Assembly (NCBI RefSeq): GCF_018614955.1
Contig: NZ_JAGGNV010000006.1
Coordinates: 1 to 55,757 of the forward strand
Source: Variovorax paradoxus
Lineage (GTDB): Bacteria; Pseudomonadota; Gammaproteobacteria; Burkholderiales; Burkholderiaceae_C
DNA length: 55,757 nt
Reading direction: 5' to 3'
The translations under genes were made by a program, and so were the position numbers. Shown here one piece after another: positions 1-7,900 of this stretch (position 1 is the stretch's first letter; every line of letters starts with the position of its first letter). A model generated the notes under the pieces. It made no database searches. It was given only the letters and a program-made list of their open reading frames with translations, and had not been told where the DNA came from.

Positions 1-308
1 ACAAGGAAGAGATCTTCGGCCCGGTGGCCAGCGTGATCCGCGTGAAGAACTACGAGGAGGCGCTGGCGACGGCGAACGACACCGAGTTCGGGCTGTCGGC
101 GGGCATCGCGACGACGAGCCTGAAGTACGCGACGCACTTCAAGCGCCACAGCCAGGCGGGGATGGTGATGGTGAACCTGCCGACGGCGGGGGTGGACTAT
201 CACGTGCCCTTCGGCGGGCGCAAGGGGTCGAGCTATGGGCCGCGCGAGCAGGGGCGCTATGCGCAGGAGTTCTTTACCGTGGTGAAGACGGCCTACACGC
301 TGGCTTGA
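1..308 (+). CDS. Aldehyde dehydrogenase, C-terminal part (gene starts before the window)
   Basis: This is the last ~100 residues of an NAD(P)-dependent aldehyde dehydrogenase; the reading frame is open from base 3 and ends at a TGA. Family marks are EEIFGPV near the left edge, then FGLSAGI, and the C-terminal FGGRKGSS followed by GPREQG. The NLPTAGVDYHVPFGG segment resembles ketoglutaric-semialdehyde (2,5-dioxovalerate) dehydrogenases of sugar-acid catabolism, but the catalytic Cys and Glu lie outside the window, so the substrate is a guess. An internal GTG at 24 is not the real start. Confidence 0.85.
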   Translation, partial: KEEIFGPVASVIRVKNYEEALATANDTEFGLSAGIATTSLKYATHFKRHSQAGMVMVNLPTAGVDYHVPFGGRKGSSYGPREQGRYAQEFFTVVKTAYTLA

Positions 309-320
309 GCGTCCTTATTC

Positions 321-1000
321 CCTCCCCCGCTGGGGGAGGGTTGGGGTGGGGGCCCTCGGGCCTTTGATTTGTACGTTGCGCTTTGTTGAGGCTGGAGCCG
401 GGAATTCGCCCCGGCGGGCGAGTCACTTTCTTTGCTTCGCCAAAGAAAGTAACCAAAGAAAGGCGACCCCACTGTCTGCGACCCGCAGCGAAGCTGCGGG
501 CAACCTGCGGTGCTCGCTTTTCGCGGGGTCTCGCTCGAACTCGCCTTCGGCTCAGACAATCGCGAGCCCTGGTCCGCGAAAAGCTGCGCTCCTCGCGCAG
601 CCAGAGGGGAGGGGAACGGGGACAGGGACAGGCCTTCGCTTCGCTCGGCCACTTCAAATACCGACAACCCAAAGGCCAAGTACGCGCCATGGCGCGTACT
701 TGTTCAATCCCCTCTGGGCGTGCCGAGGAGCGCAGCTTCAGGCGGAAGAAGGGCCGCGCGTGTTTGAGCGAAGCGAGTTTGCGCGGACCCCGCCTGAAGC
801 GAGCACCGCAGGTTGCCCGCAGCTTCGCTGCGGGACACGCACAGTGGGGTCGCCTTTTCTTTGCTTACTTTCTTTTGGCGAAGCAAAAGAAAGTGAGTCG
901 CCCGCCGGGGCGATATCCCGGCTCCAGCCCTCAGCAAAGGATGCAACCGAATCAAAGGCCCAGTGCCCCCACCCCAACCCTCCCCCAAAGGGGGAGGGAG
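321..1000. repeat. Long imperfect inverted repeat made of two structured elements
   Basis: The whole 309-1017 interval lacks a credible gene and holds this element. The left arm (about 321-610) and right arm (about 708-1000) are reverse complements along nearly their full length with scattered mismatches. Each arm contains its own hairpins: CTTTCTTTG with CAAAGAAAG (426-449; one pair longer at 868-893), CCCGCAGC with GCTGCGGG (482-500 and 816-834), and an outer stem pairing 516-526 with 574-584, matched by 735-745 with 790-800. Differences between the copies fall on both sides of stems and keep pairing. Long ORFs read through here are GC-driven and not genes. Family name unknown. Confidence 0.85.
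677..702. repeat. 26-bp perfect palindrome in the spacer of the inverted repeat
   Basis: The sequence from 677 to 702 is its own reverse complement over all 26 bases, centred on CCATGG. It lies in the ~100-bp spacer between the two arms but off the symmetry axis of the large element (about 659), so it is a separate palindrome. It could be a cruciform or a protein site. No function can be read from sequence alone. Confidence 0.8.
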
Positions 1001-1017
1001 CAACAGGCAAGGCCCTC

Positions 1018-2553
1018 TCAAGAAGCCTGCCGCTGTCCTCTGCGCAGCCAGTACTCGATCAGCTCGAACACCCCTTCGCTCAACAGCGCCAGCACCGCCG
1101 CCGGCACCGCACCCGCCACCAGCAATTCGCGGTCGTTGAGCGCAAGGCCGGTCACGATGCGTTCTCCAAAGCCCCCGGCCCCGATGAATGCCGCAATCGT
1201 TGCCGTGCCGATCGCGATCGTCGTCGCCGTCCGCACACCGGCCAAGAGCGTCGGCAGCGACAGCGGCAGCAGCACCAGCCGCAGGCTCTGCCCGCCGGTC
1301 ATCCCCAGCGCCGTGCCCGCCTGCCGCAAGCCCACAGGCACCTCGGCCAGCCCGGTCACCGTGTTGCGCATGATCGGCAGCAGCGAATAAAGCGTGAGCG
1401 CGACCAGCGCCGGCAGGGTGCCGATGGCGCCGATCAGCGAGATCAGCACCGCCAGCATCGCGAGCGATGGCACGGTCTGCAGCAAGCCTGTCAGGCCGAG
1501 CACCACGGCGCGCAAACGCAGGTGCGGAAACACGAGGATGCCCAAGGGCACCGCGATCAGGATCGCGAGCCCGACCGAGACCGCCACCAGCAGCAGGTGC
1601 TGCCGTGCCAGCCGGCCCAGGTCGGAGCCGAAGAGCTTGGCGGCAAAGCCCCGGGCGGCGCTCTCGGCGCCCGCCGGCCCGCTGTGCTTGCCCTGCGCCA
1701 GGAAGTCGCGCGCGATCACGTCGAAAGCCACGCCCTGCAGTTCGGCACGCGCGTTCATCGCGATCATCGCGCGCTCGTCGATTCGGCCTTCGAGCTTCTG
1801 CAGCGCGGCCCAGGCCTGCGGAAAGCGCGTGGGCACGTCCAACCGGTAGAGGAGCACCGCGTCGTAGCGCGGGAAATAGCGGCGGTCGTCTTCCAGCACG
1901 CGCAGGCCGAGGTGGTCGATCTTGGCGTCGGTGGTGTAGATGTCGATCACGTCGATCTGCTTCGCCGCGATCGCGTCGTAGGCCAGGCCGTGGTCCAGGC
2001 CGGTCGGCTTCTGGCCGAAGCCGTAGCGCGCGGCCAGGCCCTGCCAGCCGTCGGCGCGGCCGATGAATTCGTTCGAGAGCCCGAGCTTCAGCTCGGGGTG
2101 GCGTGCCAGGTCGCTCAGGCTGCGCACGCCGAGCCGATCCGCATCGGCGGCGCGCATCGCGAGCGCATAGCCGTCGTTGAAGCCCAGCGGGATGGCGGCG
2201 CCGAGCCCGAGCGGCGCGAGCGCGGCGTTCATGGCCTCGCGCGTCAGCGGCTGCGGGTTCTTGAGGATCTCCAGTCCGATGGTGCCGGTGTATTCGGCGT
2301 AGAGATCGATGCCGCCCGAGCGCAGGGCTTCGTAGACGATGGCCGTGTTGCCGAGGCCCTGCCGCACCACGGGCGGGCTCGCCGTATGAGGCGATGCGGT
2401 CTGCGCCAACACCTCTGCCAGGATGTACGACTCGGTGAAGCGCTTGGAGCCGATGCGCAGGCTTCCCTCCTGCGCGTGCGAGGACGCGGCCGCGCAGAGC
2501 AGCAGGCCCAGGCAGGACAAGGCGGTCAGCCACGCGCGGCGCGAGGGATGCAT
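1018..2553 (-). CDS. Fused substrate-binding protein/permease of an OpuC/YehZ-type ABC importer
   Basis: A 511-residue protein predicted to bind and import a quaternary amine or similar compound. A signal peptide (about 1-28, ending SHAQ) is followed by an OpuAC-like binding domain (about 30-300; GSKRFTESYILAEVL, then EYTGTIGLEIL) and a membrane permease domain (about 313-505; EVPVGLRQAGTALGM coupling loop, IGAGGFGE). The order binding protein then permease is the reverse of the OpuABC/EgtU fusions I know. No ATPase gene is adjacent: downstream is the inverted repeat, upstream a divergent hydrolase. The ligand is not predictable; glycine betaine is only the family default. Confidence 0.85.
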   Translation of the reverse strand: MHPSRRAWLTALSCLGLLLCAAASSHAQEGSLRIGSKRFTESYILAEVLAQTASPHTASPPVVRQGLGNTAIVYEALRSGGIDLYAEYTGTIGLEILKNPQPLTREAMNAALAPLGLGAAIPLGFNDGYALAMRAADADRLGVRSLSDLARHPELKLGLSNEFIGRADGWQGLAARYGFGQKPTGLDHGLAYDAIAAKQIDVIDIYTTDAKIDHLGLRVLEDDRRYFPRYDAVLLYRLDVPTRFPQAWAALQKLEGRIDERAMIAMNARAELQGVAFDVIARDFLAQGKHSGPAGAESAARGFAAKLFGSDLGRLARQHLLLVAVSVGLAILIAVPLGILVFPHLRLRAVVLGLTGLLQTVPSLAMLAVLISLIGAIGTLPALVALTLYSLLPIMRNTVTGLAEVPVGLRQAGTALGMTGGQSLRLVLLPLSLPTLLAGVRTATTIAIGTATIAAFIGAGGFGERIVTGLALNDRELLVAGAVPAAVLALLSEGVFELIEYWLRRGQRQAS

Positions 2554-2648
2554 CGAGCGCAGTGTATCGGCGTGACAGGCCGGTTTCCTACAGCAGCTGG
2601 TGCGCGGGGCTGATGCTGCGCCGCACCAGATGAATGCAAGCTGAATCC

Positions 2649-3437
2649 ATGCTGATCAACTACGTCCGCCACGGTGAGGGAAAGCCGCTGCTGCTCGTTC
2701 ATGGGCTGGGCAGCAGCTGGCGTTCGTGGCAGACCATCATGGCGCCCCTGGCTGCCAAGCGCGCGGTGGTCGCGATCGACTTGCCCGGCTTCGGCAAGAG
2801 CCCGCCGCTGGCGGGAGAAGTCTCCTTGCAGACCCTCGCCAACGCGGTCACGCAGTTTCTGCGCGAACACGACCTGATCGGCATCGACGCCGTCGGCAGT
2901 TCGATGGGCGCGCGCCTGGTGCTCGAGCTGGCCCGCCGCGGCGGCGTCGTGGGCTCGGTGGTTTCGCTCGACCCGGGCGGCTTCTGGGCGGGCTGGGAGC
3001 GTCATGTGTTCCATGCCTCGATCTTGCTGTCGGTGCGAATGGTTCGTGCGCTGCAATTCGCGTTGCCGCTGATCGCGACGCATGCAAGGCTGCGTGCGCT
3101 GCTGCTGGCGCAGTTTTCGGCCAGGCCGGACGCGCTGGCGCCATCGCTGGTTCTGGAGGAAATGCGCGGCTATGCGACCGCGCCGTGGTTCGACGGGGTG
3201 CTCAACGATCTGGTGCGCGCTTCGCCGCCGCAGGGCATCGCCCCTGGCAGCCTGACCAAGCCGCTCGTGATCGGCTGGGGCCGCCTCGATCGCCTCTGTT
3301 TTCCGCGGCAGGCGGTGCGTGCCCAACAGGCCTTCCCCGACGCGCGCCTGCACTGGTTCGAGCGCTGCGGCCACTTTCCGCACTGGGACGCGCCGGAGGA
3401 AACCGCGCGCCTGATTCTCGAAACCACGGCCGATTGA
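2649..3437 (+). CDS. Alpha/beta-fold hydrolase
   Basis: A cytoplasmic hydrolase of 262 residues with no signal peptide. The fold is shown by HGLGSSW (oxyanion loop, about 18-24), the nucleophile elbow G83-S-S-M-G87 (Ser85), an Asp in the WGRLDRL strand-loop, and the catalytic His242 in CGHFPHWD. An in-frame ATG at 2634 would add five residues; 2649 is chosen because the conserved region begins there, but neither start has a convincing ribosome site. The gene is 21 bp upstream of the ROK-like gene, so the two may be co-transcribed. The substrate is unknown. Confidence 0.8.
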   Translation: MLINYVRHGEGKPLLLVHGLGSSWRSWQTIMAPLAAKRAVVAIDLPGFGKSPPLAGEVSLQTLANAVTQFLREHDLIGIDAVGSSMGARLVLELARRGGVVGSVVSLDPGGFWAGWERHVFHASILLSVRMVRALQFALPLIATHARLRALLLAQFSARPDALAPSLVLEEMRGYATAPWFDGVLNDLVRASPPQGIAPGSLTKPLVIGWGRLDRLCFPRQAVRAQQAFPDARLHWFERCGHFPHWDAPEETARLILETTAD

Positions 3438-3458
3438 ATCGCATCTTCGAAAGACGCA

Positions 3459-4529
3459 ATGGCATCCCACAAGAGAAAGAAAAAAGCTTCGCTTCCCCCG
3501 CCCGAGATCCACGGCGCACGAGAACTGCCTACGGTGCTCGTCGAGGGCTACAGCCTCCAGTTGCGCGACAAGGACGGCTTCATCGGCGACCAGGCCAGCC
3601 AGACGGCCTTCAGGGAACTGCTGGAGCGCTGGCGCCGGCGCCGCCGGAAGAAGGGCAGGGACCCGCTGGGCGCCAAGCATTCGAAGGACCTGTCCAAGGG
3701 CACGCTGGACGCCGCGCTGAAGACACGGCAGAGCTCCGAGGCCACCGACGTGGTTCATGGCGCCATCGAGGAATTCGCCGAGGAACTGGCGTGGGTCATC
3801 GAACGCTTCCTGCGCCAGCCGTCATGGCAGGGCGTGGAGCGCATCGTGATCGGCGGCGGCTTCCCGGAGAGCGATGTCGGCGAGCGCGCGGTGCTGCAGG
3901 CGGCGGCCATCCTCCAGCACATGGGCATCGACGTGCAGCTGGGCCGCATCGGCCACGAGACCGACGACGGCGGACTGCTCGGCTGGGTGCACCTGGCACC
4001 GCCGCCGCTGCTGAAGGGCCGTGACGCGATCCTCGCGATCGACATCGGTGGCACCAACGTGCGCTGCGGCATCGTCAAGCTGCGCCGCAGGCGCGCCAAG
4101 GACCTGTCGAAGGTGAAGGTGCTGCGGCGCGAAAAGTGGCGCCATGCGGATGACGGTCCGGCGCGCAAGGTGCTGGTCGAGCGCCTGGTGGACATGCTGC
4201 ACGACCAGGTCCGCTACGCCACGAAAAAAGGCATGCGCCTCGCGCCCTTCATCGGCATCGGCTGCCCGGGCCTGATCCGCAAGGATGGCTCGATCTCGCG
4301 CGGCGCGCAGAACCTGCCGGGCGACTGGGAGAGCGAACACTTCCACCTGCCGACCGAACTGAGCAAGAAGATTCCGACGATCGGCGGCGAGCCCGCCCTG
4401 GTCCTGATGCACAACGATGCCGTGGTGCAGGGCCTGAGCGAACTGCCTTTCATGCGCGACGTGAAGCGCTGGGCGGTGCTGACCATCGGCACCGGACTGG
4501 GCAACGCCAGCTACACCAACAAAACCTAG
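3459..4529 (+). CDS. ROK-type sugar-kinase-like protein with apparent circular permutation
   Basis: A 356-residue ASKHA/ROK-family protein whose two halves are in swapped order. Residues 98-180 match the end of normal ROK proteins (helix, RIVIGGGFPES at 128-138, TDDGGLLGWVHLA at 168-180). Residues 190-350 match their beginning: DIGGTN (195-200, ATP phosphate loop), GCPGLI (268-273), NLPGDW (285-290), HND (318-320, Asp320 in the catalytic-base position) and TIGTGLG (342-348). The zinc-binding CxCGxxGC motif and GGExGH motif of ROK kinases are absent; residues 1-90 are basic and unrecognised. It might be a kinase or a non-catalytic sugar sensor. Its stop codon overlaps that of the convergent cardiolipin synthase gene within CTAG. 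Confidence 0.7.
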   Translation: MASHKRKKKASLPPPEIHGARELPTVLVEGYSLQLRDKDGFIGDQASQTAFRELLERWRRRRRKKGRDPLGAKHSKDLSKGTLDAALKTRQSSEATDVVHGAIEEFAEELAWVIERFLRQPSWQGVERIVIGGGFPESDVGERAVLQAAAILQHMGIDVQLGRIGHETDDGGLLGWVHLAPPPLLKGRDAILAIDIGGTNVRCGIVKLRRRRAKDLSKVKVLRREKWRHADDGPARKVLVERLVDMLHDQVRYATKKGMRLAPFIGIGCPGLIRKDGSISRGAQNLPGDWESEHFHLPTELSKKIPTIGGEPALVLMHNDAVVQGLSELPFMRDVKRWAVLTIGTGLGNASYTNKT

Positions 4530-5905
4530 AGCTGGAACGCGATGGTCAGCAGCAGTCCTTCGGCCACGTCGCGCACGATGCCCGGACGGCGCGCGCGGTA
4601 GGTCTCGCCAGCGGAGGCGGTGGTCTCGATCCATTGCGCGAGCCAGTCGATCTCGTTGCGGTCGTAGAACACCACCGCCGCCTCGTGGTTCAGGAGCAGG
4701 CTGCGCATGTCGAGGTTGATCGAGCCGCACAGCGCGAGCTCCTCGTCGACCACCACCGCCTTGGCGTGCGCCATGAAGGGCAGCATGCGGAAGATCACGC
4801 CGGCACGCGCGAGATCGCGCATGGCGCGGGCGCGCACGAAATCGGCGAGCCGGTGGTTGGACTGCTGGGGAATCGCGATCGTGACCTGCACCCCGCGCCG
4901 CGCGGCCAGGCGCAGCGCATCGCGCAGGCCGTCGCCGGGCACGAAGTAGGGCGTGATCGCGAGCACCCGGTGCTCGGCGCGGAAGCAGGCGTCGATCAGG
5001 AGTGCGTGCGCCGTGTCTTCGGTCTGGTCGGGGCCGCTCGGCAGGAACTGCGCCAGGCCGCCGTGCGGCGGCGCCACCGCGGCCGCGATGGCGCGCGGCT
5101 TGCGCCCGCGCACCGAGGCCCAGTCGTGATCGAACTGGCGCGCCGCCGCGGTGGCCACGCTGCCCTTCAAATCGAAGGACAGGTCGCGCCAGCCCAGCGG
5201 GTAGTCGTGGTTGCCGAGGAAGTATTCGCCCGCCATGTTGCGGCCGCCCGACCAGAGCCAGCCGTCGTCGGCGATCGTGAGCTTGCGGTGATTGCGCAGG
5301 TTGCGCGGACCCGCGCGGCGCAGGCTGAAGATCGGGCGGAACACGGCCACCTCGGCGCCGGCATCGCGCAGCGTGTCGAAGTGGCTTCGCGGCAGCGACA
5401 AGGCGCCGAAGCCGTCGAGCAGCACCCGCACCTTGATGCCTTCGCGCGCCCGCCGCGAGAGCCGGTTGATCGCCTCGTGCCCGAGCGCGTCGTCGCCGAT
5501 GATGAAGGTGCAGACGTCGATGCGCGTGCGCGCGCCCTCGATCAGATCCCACAGCGCATCGCGCGCGGCGCCGCCGTCGGCATGGAAGCGCACCGCGCAA
5601 GGTCCGGGCGCTGCGAGGCCGAAGCTTTCGACCAGGTCGGCGGCCCAGTGCCCGGCGGGTACCGAGCGCCGCGGCCGCGGCGAGCCCGCCGGCCGCAGCT
5701 TGCGCTGGCCGAACAGCAGGTAGATGGGCAGGATGAAGTAGGGCAGCAGCACGAGCCCCATCACCCATGAAATGGCGGTGCTGGGCGCGCGCTGCTCGCG
5801 CCTTGCGCGCGTCGTCAGCACGTAGACGAGCAGCGCGAAGGTGACGACCAGCAAATGCTGCGACGGCGAGGGCAGCCAGTCGAGCAGGTCGTCGATGCGG
5901 TTCAC
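4526..5905 (-). CDS. cls: Cardiolipin synthase-like phospholipase D family protein
   Basis: A membrane-bound phosphatidyltransferase of 459 residues, predicted to make cardiolipin from phosphatidylglycerol at the inner membrane. Two N-terminal membrane segments (about 17-31 and 43-66) are followed by two HKD motifs: H206/K208/D213 in HRKLTIADDG and H380/K382/D387 in HAKAVVVDEE. The GTG start at 5905 is chosen because it overlaps the TGA of the upstream glutathione transferase gene (GTGA), implying translational coupling; the longer open frame upstream lies inside that gene. A PLD-family hydrolase role is possible but less likely with this domain layout. Confidence 0.85.
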   Translation of the reverse strand: MNRIDDLLDWLPSPSQHLLVVTFALLVYVLTTRARREQRAPSTAISWVMGLVLLPYFILPIYLLFGQRKLRPAGSPRPRRSVPAGHWAADLVESFGLAAPGPCAVRFHADGGAARDALWDLIEGARTRIDVCTFIIGDDALGHEAINRLSRRAREGIKVRVLLDGFGALSLPRSHFDTLRDAGAEVAVFRPIFSLRRAGPRNLRNHRKLTIADDGWLWSGGRNMAGEYFLGNHDYPLGWRDLSFDLKGSVATAAARQFDHDWASVRGRKPRAIAAAVAPPHGGLAQFLPSGPDQTEDTAHALLIDACFRAEHRVLAITPYFVPGDGLRDALRLAARRGVQVTIAIPQQSNHRLADFVRARAMRDLARAGVIFRMLPFMAHAKAVVVDEELALCGSINLDMRSLLLNHEAAVVFYDRNEIDWLAQWIETTASAGETYRARRPGIVRDVAEGLLLTIAFQL

Positions 5906-6567
5906 GCGAGGTGCGACTGGAGAGCCAGGGGCACCGGGCGTCCCTCCGAGGCCAGGAACCTCATCATCGGCCCGACCACTTCGCGCACCGCCGGCCGCGC
6001 GCCCACGCGTTCGCGCCAGGCCAGCAGGCGCGGCGTGGCATCGGTCATGCCGGCGCCCTTGCGGTCGGCGAACACCTGCGCCATGTAGAAGGCGATGTCG
6101 GCAAACGAATAGGAGCCGGCGAGGTGGTCGCCATGTGCCAGCCTGTGCTCCATCTGCACATAGAAACGGGCGCAGGCGGCGCAGGCCGCCACCGCGGCCT
6201 CGCTTTGCATGTCGTGCTGCAGGCCCATGAGCTTGATCACGTGCGGGAAGAACACCTCGTCCGACATGTGCTCGAGCTGGCGCGCCCGCGCCCGCTCCGC
6301 GACGCCGCTGGGCCACAGCGGCGGATCGGGCTCCCGGTCTTCGAGGTATTCGAAGATCTGCGTCGAGTCGAAGATCTCGACCTCGCCGTCGATCAAAACC
6401 GGCACCTGCCGCTTGGGGTTGATGCGCAGCACCTCGGGGTGCTTGGGCTCGTAGTTGTCGTCGCGATCGAAGGGCACCATGACGGCTTCGATCGCGATGC
6501 CTTTTTCGAGCGCCGCGATCTGCGCCTTGGCGCCGAACATGCTGAGGGGGCCGGTGAAGAGCTTCAT
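5902..6567 (-). CDS. Glutathione S-transferase family protein
   Basis: A 221-residue cytosolic enzyme predicted to conjugate or reduce substrates with glutathione. The N-terminal thioredoxin-like domain has SMFGAKAQIAALEKG, the cis-proline QVPVLIDG and the glutathione-contact EIFDSTQIFEYLE; the helical C-terminal domain has the conserved YSFADIAFYMAQ segment. The first residues (FTGPLSMFGAK) resemble those of stringent-starvation/GST types, so a specialised role is possible. It is first in a two-gene unit with the cls-like gene, which overlaps it by 4 bp. Confidence 0.85.
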   Translation of the reverse strand: MKLFTGPLSMFGAKAQIAALEKGIAIEAVMVPFDRDDNYEPKHPEVLRINPKRQVPVLIDGEVEIFDSTQIFEYLEDREPDPPLWPSGVAERARARQLEHMSDEVFFPHVIKLMGLQHDMQSEAAVAACAACARFYVQMEHRLAHGDHLAGSYSFADIAFYMAQVFADRKGAGMTDATPRLLAWRERVGARPAVREVVGPMMRFLASEGRPVPLALQSHLA

Positions 6568-6634
6568 GCCCCGAAGCCTACTTCACCCGAACCCCGAATC
6601 AAACCGGCCGGCGTAGCCAGGCCCGTTGGTGAGC

Positions 6635-7753
6635 TTATTCTCCCCAGACTTCTTGTGCCGTCTCGATCACCAGGCGCAGCTTGGCGCGCTGCGCCTCGAC
6701 CGCGATGTTGTTGCCGTGCACCGTGCTCGAGAATCCGCATTGCGGCGACAGCGCGAGCTGCTCCAGCGGCACGTACTTGGCGGCCGCCGCGATGCGCTCC
6801 TTGAGCTCGTCCTTGTCTTCCATCTCGCCGAACTTGGTGGTCACCAGGCCCAGCACCACGGTCTTGCCCTTGGGCAGGAAGCGCAACGGCCGGAAGTCGC
6901 CCGAGCGCGCGTCGTCGTATTCGAGGAAGTAGGCGTCGAGGTCCATCTCCTTGAGCAGCGCCTCGGCCACCGGCTCGTAGTTGCCGGCCGCCGCGTGCGT
7001 GCTCTTGAAGTTGCCGCGGCACAGGTGCATCGCGAGCGTCATGCCGGCGGGCTTTTGCGCCACCACCTTGTTGATGAAGGCGGCGTAGCGGTGCGGCAGC
7101 TCGTTCGGGTCGTCGCCGCGCTGGCGGGCGGCTTCGCGCATCTTCTCGTCGCAGAGGTAGGCGAGGTTGGTGTCATCCATCTGCACGTAGGTGCAGCCGG
7201 CCGCGGCCAGCGAGCGCAGTTCGTCGCCGTAGGCCCTGGCCACGTCGTCGTAGAACGCCGGGTCGAGCTCGGGGTAGGCCACCTTGCTGATGCCGGCGCG
7301 GCCGCCGCGGAAGTGCAGCATGGTGGGCGAGGGGATCGTGACCTTGGGCGTGTTGCCGGCCGACACCTGGCTCTTCAAGTACTCGAAGTCCGCGAGCTGG
7401 ATGCACTTCGCGTGCGTCACTTTGTCGATGACGCGCATCACCGGCGGCGCCAGCTCCTCGGTGCCGTCGGGCTTCTTGACGGTGACCGGGATGTCGGTCT
7501 TGACGCCGCCGAGCTGCTCGAGGAAGTCGATGTGGAAGTAAGTGCGGCGGAACTCGCCGTCGGTGATGCTCTTGAGGCCGATGTCCTCCTGGAATTTCAC
7601 GATCTCGGTGATGGCCTTGTCTTCGACCTTGCGAAGCTGTTCGGGCGTGATCTCGCCCTTGGCTTTTTGCTCGCGGGCTTCGAGCAGGTATTTGGGGCGC
7701 AGGAAGCTGCCGACGTGGTCGTAGCGGGCGGGCAGGCGGGCGTGCTGGGACAT
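6635..7753 (-). CDS. MetE C-terminal-domain-like (cobalamin-independent) methyltransferase
   Basis: A 372-residue protein matching only the catalytic half of methionine synthase MetE (normally ~750 residues), similar in length to Bacillus YxjG/YxjH. Zinc-ligand candidates are visible: His and Cys in AMHLCRGN, Glu in YFLEYDD and Cys in SPQCGFSS. The start at 7753 has a GGAGC ribosome site. The gene is divergent from a VanA-type Rieske oxygenase; such oxygenases often remove methyl groups, so a role in handling one-carbon units or a methylthiol/homocysteine-like substrate is an inference. No cobalamin or SAM riboswitch is seen upstream. Confidence 0.8.
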   Translation of the reverse strand: MSQHARLPARYDHVGSFLRPKYLLEAREQKAKGEITPEQLRKVEDKAITEIVKFQEDIGLKSITDGEFRRTYFHIDFLEQLGGVKTDIPVTVKKPDGTEELAPPVMRVIDKVTHAKCIQLADFEYLKSQVSAGNTPKVTIPSPTMLHFRGGRAGISKVAYPELDPAFYDDVARAYGDELRSLAAAGCTYVQMDDTNLAYLCDEKMREAARQRGDDPNELPHRYAAFINKVVAQKPAGMTLAMHLCRGNFKSTHAAAGNYEPVAEALLKEMDLDAYFLEYDDARSGDFRPLRFLPKGKTVVLGLVTTKFGEMEDKDELKERIAAAAKYVPLEQLALSPQCGFSSTVHGNNIAVEAQRAKLRLVIETAQEVWGE

Positions 7754-7879
7754 GGGGTGCTCCGTCGAAATCAGAAAAAGTACGGTCGATCGTAATCTCA
7801 TGCCGATGGACCATGATGGATACAGTGAGATCCGTATTTACCCTAGTTTTAGCCAAAAAGTGTTGGAAATTTCGATGTG

Positions 7880-7891
7880 AATGTATACATT
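7880..7891. promoter_or_regulatory. Candidate GntR operator palindrome upstream of the Rieske gene
   Basis: AATGTATACATT is a perfect 12-bp palindrome ending 9 bases before the chosen ATG of the oxygenase gene. Its core GTATAC fits the general GntR-family half-site pattern (GTM then KAC), and a GntR/FCD regulator is the second gene of this unit. Bound protein here would block transcription or the start region. No second exact copy was noticed nearby. Confidence 0.45.
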
Positions 7892-7900
7892 GAGTATCCC

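Noticed and set aside
293..1010. Several overlapping 60-335 codon frames within the inverted repeat
   Set aside because: They appear in all frames of both copies, have simple composition and no ribosome sites; the covarying stems explain the sequence better.
346..2613. A 755-codon plus-strand open frame over the inverted repeat and the transporter gene
   Set aside because: It is a shadow frame in GC-rich DNA; its product is Arg/Gln/His-rich without domains, and the minus-strand gene at 1018-2553 is clearly real.
3822..5768. A long minus-strand frame spanning the ROK-like and cardiolipin synthase genes
   Set aside because: No domains are readable and it covers two well-supported genes in other frames.
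7781..7794. Imperfect palindrome (TACGGTCGATCGTA) near the MetE-like start as a second operator
   Set aside because: Only four of five outer pairs match and the core is a common motif; it is unlike the stronger GTATAC dyad upstream of the oxygenase gene.
7754..7900. A cobalamin, SAM or other methionine-linked riboswitch upstream of the MetE-like gene
   Set aside because: No conserved riboswitch sequence blocks are seen, and the gap to the divergent gene is too short for a cobalamin riboswitch.
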